Assembly: GCA_015521185.1 (NCBI GenBank)
Contig: WAOS01000024.1
Coordinates: forward strand, 1 to 32,641
DNA length: 32,641 nt
Reading direction: 5' to 3'
Source: Desulfurococcales archaeon
Lineage (GTDB): Archaea; Thermoproteota; Thermoprotei_A; Sulfolobales; Acidilobaceae
Below, piece by piece: positions 26,441 to 32,641 of this stretch. A program made the position numbers and the translations under genes. The notes under the pieces are model-generated. The model was not told the DNA's origin. It saw nothing but the letters and a program-made list of their open reading frames with translations, and did no database searches. Within the stretch, counting starts at the first letter, position 1; each line of letters opens with the position of its first letter.

Positions 26441-27905
26441 TTTCCCGGACCAGCCTCCTCACATCCCCGTCTATAACAGCTATCGCGGCGAGAGCTACAG
26501 CATAGTAGATTATGGCGGGAGGCCCGATCAGGGCGGTCTCTTCTAGGAATCTGCTCGAGGGAGCACCCTCGACCCACGGGAGCAAGGCTAAACCCAGGCT
26601 CACAGCCATGTAAGCTAGAGTCCACGAGTAAAGCCTGAGGACCGCTCCCCCGCCGAGGAACCTCGCGGCTTCCCTGCTAATGACCGCGCTATACGACGCG
26701 GTCATCAGGAAGACGCTCACCGCCCAGGCGAGGCCGAGAGTCGCTAAGTCCCGCCCCCGCAACCAGGCGAACGCGGCGACCAGGACCATCGGATACACAA
26801 TGTACGCTGGCAGGAGCTGCTTATAGAGTCTCTCGACGAGGCGTGCATGCTCGTCGGCGCTCTCCACGGATGCTACTGCCGCGCCCAGGTAGGAGTTCTC
26901 GAGGGAGACGCCTAATAGGAGGAATACTGCCTCGACGCTGAACAGCTTGAGCATCGGAGTAGCCCAGAGATATTCGCAGTTGATAAGGCAGATGACGTGG
27001 TCGCTATACACTAGGGAGAACATTAGTATTGGGACTGCTAGAGCCATGCTGAGCCTAATACTGCTCTCGACCTCGCTCCTGCTCCACCCCCTAGAAAAGG
27101 CTGCTTGGAGGAACCGGAACGTGTTCCTCATTATGTCGAGGAGCGTGAACGGGACGAGCCTAGCCACGAAGAAGCCGCTTATGAGTACGTTGCTCCCTGC
27201 TAGGCTTATAACGAGGGGGACGTCTATGTTCGGGAGAAGATAGCTGAACAGCCTGTACGTGCCCGCCCTGGCACGCCTCACGAGGCTCCTAGCCGCGCCT
27301 GCTACGGTGCTCCCCGCCATCCTGAGGTAACTCCTAGCATAGTATGCTAGCCCCGCGACCATGACTAGTGTTCTCGCTAGGAAGCTGGCGAGAGCTCCCA
27401 GAAGGCCGAGCCGCATGACCTGGACTAGCCCTACCACGCCGCCGAGATATACTAGTCTGCCCGTGAGTATCACTAGCGGCGCCCGGACCGGCCTGAGAGC
27501 GTCTAGGAGGAGTCCTAGGACTGCCCGGGCTCCGAGGAGGAGTCCTGCTAGGAACGCTATGGCCGAGTAGAGGCTGCTGCCTGTTAGGGCGTACACGAGG
27601 GCCCAGCCGCTCACCGCGCCTACTCCACCGCTGATAGCGCCGTAGAGGAGCACGCTGCTCTTGATGCTAGAGGAGCTCCTCACCGCGTCGCGTATGAGCC
27701 AGGCCTCATAGAAGACGCTCGTCATCGCCACATACTGCACGACCCTCTTGGTCAGGCTCTGCATGGCAGCATACTCAGCCGGGGAGAGGCGCCTCGCTAG
27801 TATGAGGCCGGCGGCCATCGTCGCTAGGGAGCCTACCAGTAAGAGGCCGGCCCTAGCCGCTATGAGTAGCTGTTTCGGCCCACCACGCTCGGAGGCCCGG
27901 GGCAT
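26406..27905 (-). CDS. Polysaccharide flippase-like (Wzx/MATE superfamily) membrane protein
   Basis: 499 aa, 12+ TM-like segments; start region LLLVGSLATMAAGLILARRLSPAEYAAMQS typical of flippases. Confidence 0.75.
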   Translation of the reverse strand: MPRASERGGPKQLLIAARAGLLLVGSLATMAAGLILARRLSPAEYAAMQSLTKRVVQYVAMTSVFYEAWLIRDAVRSSSSIKSSVLLYGAISGGVGAVSGWALVYALTGSSLYSAIAFLAGLLLGARAVLGLLLDALRPVRAPLVILTGRLVYLGGVVGLVQVMRLGLLGALASFLARTLVMVAGLAYYARSYLRMAGSTVAGAARSLVRRARAGTYRLFSYLLPNIDVPLVISLAGSNVLISGFFVARLVPFTLLDIMRNTFRFLQAAFSRGWSRSEVESSIRLSMALAVPILMFSLVYSDHVICLINCEYLWATPMLKLFSVEAVFLLLGVSLENSYLGAAVASVESADEHARLVERLYKQLLPAYIVYPMVLVAAFAWLRGRDLATLGLAWAVSVFLMTASYSAVISREAARFLGGGAVLRLYSWTLAYMAVSLGLALLPWVEGAPSSRFLEETALIGPPAIIYYAVALAAIAVIDGDVRRLVREITRSGIRRMAV

Positions 27906-27909
27906 CTCT

Positions 27910-29871
27910 CTACTCCTTCCCCTTCTTACCGGCGAGATGCTTCTCGAGCCACTCTATGACGAGCCTCAGACGCGCCACGCGCCTCCTAGGAGTGCCACCC
28001 CTCATCAGGCCGTGGCTCTCCCCGGGGAATAGCGCCAGCCTCGTTGGGACCCTATTGACCCGGAGAGCAGTGTAGAGCTGGAGAGCCTGCTCCATCGGGC
28101 ACCTATAGTCGGCCATGCTATGTATTATGAGGGTCGGCGTTCGAACCTTGTTAGCGCTGAATAGGGGGCTCACCCTCTCGTACTCGCTGGGCTCGTCCCA
28201 CGGCGTATAGCCGATCTGGTCCTCGGCGAACCACCAGCCTATGTCGCTCGTGCCGTAGAAGCTCGTCCAGTTGCTACAGCTCCTCATGGTAACTGCTGCC
28301 CGGAACTCTGTGGTCCTCGTTATTATGTAGTTTGTCATCCAGCCCCCATAGCTCCCCCCGGCGACGCCTCTCAGCTCCTTGCTTAGGGCCTTCATCCTCC
28401 GGACGGCGTCTCGAGCTATAGCTAGTAGGTCCTCGTAGTCGTCGGTGCCGTACCTCCCCCTTATGTCGGCGAACTCCTCCGAGTACCCGTCGCTGCCCCG
28501 CGGGTTACCGTATACGACAGCGATCCCGCTCGAGGCGATAGCGTGGAACTCGAACATGAAGCCGTATCCGAAGCTCGTCTTCGGGCCCCCATGAATGTAT
28601 AGCACCCAGGGCGTGCAGGCCTCGCAGTCGCCGGAGCCGGGAGGCATGAGGATCCAGTAGTCTAGGCTCGCTCCGCCCCTGCTCGCCACGTAGTGGGCTG
28701 GCGTGGTTATGCCTCTCTTCTCGAGCCAGGTGTTGAAGCTCGTGATCTTGCCCTGCTGGGCACTGTATAGCTCCTTTGGGGACGTGGGCGTCATGAGTGT
28801 GTAAAATGTTCCCTTAGGGCTCACGTAGTACTCGTCGACGACCGACTCGGGGGCCTCGATAGCCTCTACTGGCTCGCCCTGCAGGGGCGCCTTGTAAATG
28901 TCGACCCGGCCGGCCTTGTGAATTGGGAAGTACACGTTGTCGTCTAGCCACTGGAGGGGCCTGCTACAGCTCGGACCGCGGGCGTCACTGTTGACACTGT
29001 TAGCGGTGTTGAACTGGAGGTCGCATGACAGGCAGGAGAGCTTCCCGGTCTCCGCGTCAGCAACATATACCCTCTGGTGGGTTGCCGAGCCCCTCTCGCG
29101 GAAGTGCCCCCGGATGGCGACAAGGTCTAGCGTATCTCTCGCGGCGAGAGCGGTTACAGTCATCCTCTTAGCCAGCAGCCTCTTCTCGCCGGTGGACGGG
29201 TTGAAGGCAACCACGTCCGCCTCATACGGGGATAGCTCGTACCTGCGGGCACCATAGATAATCCAGCCGTCCAGCGTCGCGGTGAAGGGATAAGCGTCTA
29301 TATCCTCGGGGGTGGCGCGGACCGCTCTCCCCTGGGGGACGCGGACTAGGTAGATGCTTATCCTCCTGTCAAACACCCAGCCGGTCGCGTCTGCCCAGAA
29401 GGGGAGCCTGTTTATGTCGAGGAAGTCCCTATCCTCGTAGGGCTTCCAGTTGTCCGGCGCGTCGAGGACGGAGACAGCGAGAGTATCGTGCCCCGCCCAC
29501 TCGACACCTAGGACACGCTTCTTCTCCGGCTCCCACACTCTTGTTACCGCCCCGGTATCCGGGTCTAGAAGCGCTACCCCGCTCCTCCTGTTCTTGGAGG
29601 GCCCTCTAGAGTACACTATTGCGACGCTCCCGTCCGGACCGGGCTTGGGACACGTGTAGCTCTCCTCTAGCCCTCCCGCGAGGAGGCGCGGGCGCCCGCG
29701 CCTTACCGAATAGATCCTAGACCTGTACGAGTCCCTCTCTAGTGTTGTTATGACGAATAGGGGGAGGCCCTCGGGCGTGACTACAGGGTCGCTAACGAGA
29801 ACAAGATTATAGAGGTCCTCTGGGGCGACTCCAAGGGGATGCATCCCAGCACAGCACCCAGCATGAGGCAC
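27910..29871 (-). CDS. S9 family acylaminoacyl-peptidase (intact paralog)
   Basis: LYIHGGPKTSFGYGF, AGGSYGGWMTNYI, IIHSMADYRCPMEQA, FPGESHGLMRGG. Confidence 0.93.
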   Translation of the reverse strand: MPHAGCCAGMHPLGVAPEDLYNLVLVSDPVVTPEGLPLFVITTLERDSYRSRIYSVRRGRPRLLAGGLEESYTCPKPGPDGSVAIVYSRGPSKNRRSGVALLDPDTGAVTRVWEPEKKRVLGVEWAGHDTLAVSVLDAPDNWKPYEDRDFLDINRLPFWADATGWVFDRRISIYLVRVPQGRAVRATPEDIDAYPFTATLDGWIIYGARRYELSPYEADVVAFNPSTGEKRLLAKRMTVTALAARDTLDLVAIRGHFRERGSATHQRVYVADAETGKLSCLSCDLQFNTANSVNSDARGPSCSRPLQWLDDNVYFPIHKAGRVDIYKAPLQGEPVEAIEAPESVVDEYYVSPKGTFYTLMTPTSPKELYSAQQGKITSFNTWLEKRGITTPAHYVASRGGASLDYWILMPPGSGDCEACTPWVLYIHGGPKTSFGYGFMFEFHAIASSGIAVVYGNPRGSDGYSEEFADIRGRYGTDDYEDLLAIARDAVRRMKALSKELRGVAGGSYGGWMTNYIITRTTEFRAAVTMRSCSNWTSFYGTSDIGWWFAEDQIGYTPWDEPSEYERVSPLFSANKVRTPTLIIHSMADYRCPMEQALQLYTALRVNRVPTRLALFPGESHGLMRGGTPRRRVARLRLVIEWLEKHLAGKKGKE

Positions 29872-29955
29872 TGAGGGCAGGGGTGGGGGTATTAAGGGCC
29901 GCCAAGAGCCAGCCCTAAGAAGGGGGCCGTGAGGAGCATCCAGACCCCGGGAGGG

Positions 29956-30552
29956 CTAGGAGCTCGGTGACGGGGTGGCGGCTGACCGAGCCCCACAGAT
30001 GTCCTCCTCCAGGAGCCTCCTGGTCAGCCTCTCAAGCCTCCCCTTATACACTGCTAGAGCCCTGCACGCCAGCTCGACGTCCCCCGGTTCCGGCTTGAGT
30101 ATTGTCAGCTTATCGCTGGCTGCAACCTCGACGTGGAAGCCGCCGGGCCTGTACTTCTTGTAGCAGCTCCTGTTGAAACCGCTCTGATCTGCTATCGAGG
30201 CTATCCTCTGCGCCGTATCGAGGGTGAGCGCCGCGAAGTGTAGTATGGGCGGCTGGAGGCTGAGCCACCTCACAGCCCCGGGGCTAGGCTCCCCGCGGAC
30301 CGCCTTTAGTAGGGGCTCGCAATCGCTCGGGTCGTGTGTCTGGGCCAGTATCCTAGCTCCTCTCTTATCGAATATGCTTGGCCCCTCTATTACGGCTAGC
30401 CTCCCACTGCAGCTGCTGGTTGTGAAAGCGCAGTGGTGCTTCTCGTTGAATTCTAGGAGAAATCCTAGGATGTCCCTGTCGACGAGGCCCTTCCTAGCGT
30501 GTTCGCGGAGGCGCTCCACAGCAATGCGCCTAGCGGTTAGCCAGTTCTTCAA
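29956..30552 (-). CDS. taw3: tRNA wybutosine-synthesizing protein 3 (Taw3/TYW3 family)
   Basis: FTTSSCSGRLAVIEGP, ILHFAALTLDTAQRI, AIADQSGFNRS-like ASIADQSGFNRSCY. Confidence 0.9.
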   Translation of the reverse strand: MKNWLTARRIAVERLREHARKGLVDRDILGFLLEFNEKHHCAFTTSSCSGRLAVIEGPSIFDKRGARILAQTHDPSDCEPLLKAVRGEPSPGAVRWLSLQPPILHFAALTLDTAQRIASIADQSGFNRSCYKKYRPGGFHVEVAASDKLTILKPEPGDVELACRALAVYKGRLERLTRRLLEEDICGARSAATPSPSS

Positions 30553-30998
30553 GACCTAGTGCCCCACCGGTGAGCTAGGAGCCTCCGGGCCTCCTCTCCG
30601 GCGCCCACGAGCTCTATGACGGTGAGCTCGAGGAATGGCCTCACCCTCCCATCTACTAGGTGCCCGGCGTACACCTTGTCTGGCGACTTGGCTAGCGTCG
30701 CGTGGAGATGCGTGTAGTAGGACCCGTCGGGGCCCCTGACGCTGTTCCCTATTAGGCTTACGACCTCCAGGACTCTCGCGGGCTCCGCCTCAACATCAGT
30801 CACATAATACTTGTTCTCGTCCGGGCTGAAAACTCCTAGGCGGGCCCATGCCATACCGCCTATGCCCTTTATCACGGCGAACTCGATCCCGTTGTCGGCC
30901 AGGAACTCCTCTATGGCCCTGTGGGGGCTGGCCTCCTCTAGGATCTTGACGAAGAATATGCGGCCGGTGGCCCCATGAACCATCTCGTACTCGGGCAT
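30549..30998 (-). CDS. PPC domain (DUF296) putative DNA-binding protein
   Basis: FAVIKGIGGMAWARLGVF, HLHATLAKSPDKVYAGHLVDGRVRPFLELTVIEL. Confidence 0.9.
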   Translation of the reverse strand: MPEYEMVHGATGRIFFVKILEEASPHRAIEEFLADNGIEFAVIKGIGGMAWARLGVFSPDENKYYVTDVEAEPARVLEVVSLIGNSVRGPDGSYYTHLHATLAKSPDKVYAGHLVDGRVRPFLELTVIELVGAGEEARRLLAHRWGTRS

Positions 30999-31035
30999 TT
31001 CCCATCACCGGGCTACTATCCGGTCCGGCCGGAGC

Positions 31036-32315
31036 CTACTTGAGTATTATGTCGTGGGGGCTAACCTCCTGGTAGCCGAGGGGGGTTATCTTCGCTAGCC
31101 TCCCCTTCTCCCACGCCTCGGGTATGCTCCCGGCCCCAGCGTAGCCAAGCGCTGCCTGGAGACCGTAGAACATGTGTGCAACTACTCTCACAGCGCTTCC
31201 TCGTAGGGGACTAAGCCTTCTACGCCCTCCTCGAGCTTCTTGCTGGGCCTACTGTACCTGTCGCTAGCGTGCCTCCTCTCCATCGCCCCCCTGCTAGCCA
31301 TTCCCCGGTAGGTCTTGAACACGCCCTTCTCCAGCCTGACGAACCTGCTAGCAGCTTCCAGCGTCCCCGCGAGGAGCCGCCCGGCCATCACAGCACTAGC
31401 TCCAGCGATGATCGCCTTAGCAGCATCGCCGGGACCGCGGATGCCCCCGTCAGCGATTATAGGTATTCCACCGTGAAGTCCAGCGCTCTCGAGGGCCAGC
31501 CTAGCGTTTATCGTGGCGGTCAGAGTGGGCATGCTCGCGCCGGCGACTATGCCGGTGCTGCATATGCTACCGCTACTTATGCCCACGCGGAGGCCGGAGA
31601 GCCTGTCGTCCAGTATTGAGAGGAGGTCAACCACGGCCTCCCCCGTTCCTATGTTGCCCGCAATTATCTCGGCGCCCACCCGGTCCGCCACTCGCTTCAG
31701 AGCTCTCATCGCGTTTGTGTTATGTAGGTGGGCGACGTCTACCACTAGGAAGTCGGCTCCCGCCTTCTCCAGCAGGACCGCCCTATCAACGTCGAAAGGG
31801 CTTATGGCAGCGCCTACGAGGAGCCTGCCCTCCTCGTCCAGGCTGGGCTTTACGCCCGACGCCAGCAGGTCGTATAGTAGCTCTGCCTTGACGCCGAGCA
31901 CCCTATAGTCGGCGCCCGCGGGGAGGACGACGAGCTCTGGCCTCCCATCACTGCCGAGGACAACGCTTGGCAAACCCTTGGCGGCCGCCTGCCGGGCTTC
32001 CTCGAGGCTCTCAGCCGCAGGGACCTCGGCCGACGGGCTCGGGTCGGCCTCTTTAACCCTGCGGACCATAGCGGCCTGCTCCTCCTTACTCATGTTTCTA
32101 TGGATGACGCCGACCGCACCGATCCTAGCCAGAAGTGTCGCTAGGCGGTCCTCCGTCACGGTATCCATAGGACTGCTCAGGAGTGGAACACTAATCCTGT
32201 GCCTCCTGGTGATGCTTGTCTCGAGGTTGACCTCGCCGGGCTCCCTCTCGGCTCTGCCGGGAACAATTATCACGTCCCTGAAGGTTAACACTTCAGCCTC
32301 CACGCGTATCCCCAT
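31036..32315 (-). pseudogene. guaB: IMP dehydrogenase/GMP reductase family, split by an apparent frameshift at ~31189-31192
   Basis: ORF 31188..32315: [70 protein letters not shown]. Downstream frame 31036..31191 encodes VRVVAHMFYGLQAALGYAGAGSIPEAWEKGRLAKITPLGYQEVSPHDIILK, the missing C-terminus. Confidence 0.85.
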
Positions 32316-32355
32316 GGGACATCGGCTCGGAGGGGCGAAGATAAAAATAGGGGGT

Positions 32356-32641
32356 TTACTCCACGGTCACCACTCTGCCCAGCCTAACTATCTTGTTCGG
32401 ATAGACTATGATTCCTCTATCGGTTATCTCGAAGAGGTGCCTCTTCATGCTGTGCTTTGTGCCTCGCATCTTCCAGACTATTAGGCTCCTGATTAGCTCG
32501 CCGTTTATCTCGTCGAGGTCAAGCCTTATGATCCCGTCGGCAGCGTGCTCGACTCCGGGCCCGCCGAAGCCCCTGTCGGTCACGCTAACCTGGCTGACTA
32601 GTATGCTCGTGGTCCCAAGTCCGCTCAGCACCCTCTTGAGA
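32356..32641 (-). CDS. KaiC/RecA-superfamily ATPase, C-terminal part only (N-terminus beyond contig end)
   Basis: [73 protein letters not shown] typical of archaeal KaiC-like ATPases. Confidence 0.85.
   Translation of the reverse strand, partial: LKRVLSGLGTTSILVSQVSVTDRGFGGPGVEHAADGIIRLDLDEINGELIRSLIVWKMRGTKHSMKRHLFEITDRGIIVYPNKIVRLGRVVTVE

Noticed and set aside
1-32641. CRISPR arrays, tRNA/rRNA genes, IS elements, inteins
   Set aside because: No regular repeat-spacer pattern, cloverleaf-like gene, transposase or intein motifs noticed; a tool scan (tRNAscan, CRISPRCasFinder) would be needed to exclude short RNAs.

Overview
This 32.6 kb contig looks like a chromosomal segment of a GC-rich hyperthermophilic crenarchaeon. 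A Desulfurococcales/Pyrodictiaceae-like origin is inferred from gene content and codon style, not proven. Bases ~11-43 are a Nextera transposase adapter remnant, so the left edge is artefactual. Recognisable genes: partial Fe-dependent alcohol dehydrogenase, phytoene-desaturase-like FAD oxidoreductase, qNOR-type nitric oxide reductase, a divergent Cys-containing HTH regulator, MoeA, purine phosphoribosyltransferase, MFS transporter, a divergent PolB2-like DNA polymerase, two S9 acylaminoacyl-peptidase paralogs (one frameshifted), RCK_C/TrkA_C membrane protein, PHP phosphoesterase, GIY-YIG/DUF123 protein, PfkB kinase, M50 site-2 protease with PDZ, isocitrate dehydrogenase, MscS channel, DAO-type FAD oxidase, Wzx/MATE-like flippase, Taw3/TYW3, PPC/DUF296 protein, IMP dehydrogenase (frameshifted near the C-terminus), and a partial KaiC-like ATPase. 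Best candidates for something undescribed: (1) a secreted chymotrypsin-fold serine protease (His119/Asp159/Ser291, GDSGSPV) next to a secreted, membrane-anchored partner with an apparent internal duplication; (2) a PolB2-like polymerase with degenerate motifs, divergently paired with an ATPase-dead RadA-like protein plus a small ORF, reminiscent of a mutasome; (3) a nitric oxide reductase with an E-to-P change near its active site, controlled by an intergenic region with several perfect inverted repeats and a divergent CxxC regulator. No tRNA, rRNA, CRISPR array or transposon was seen.
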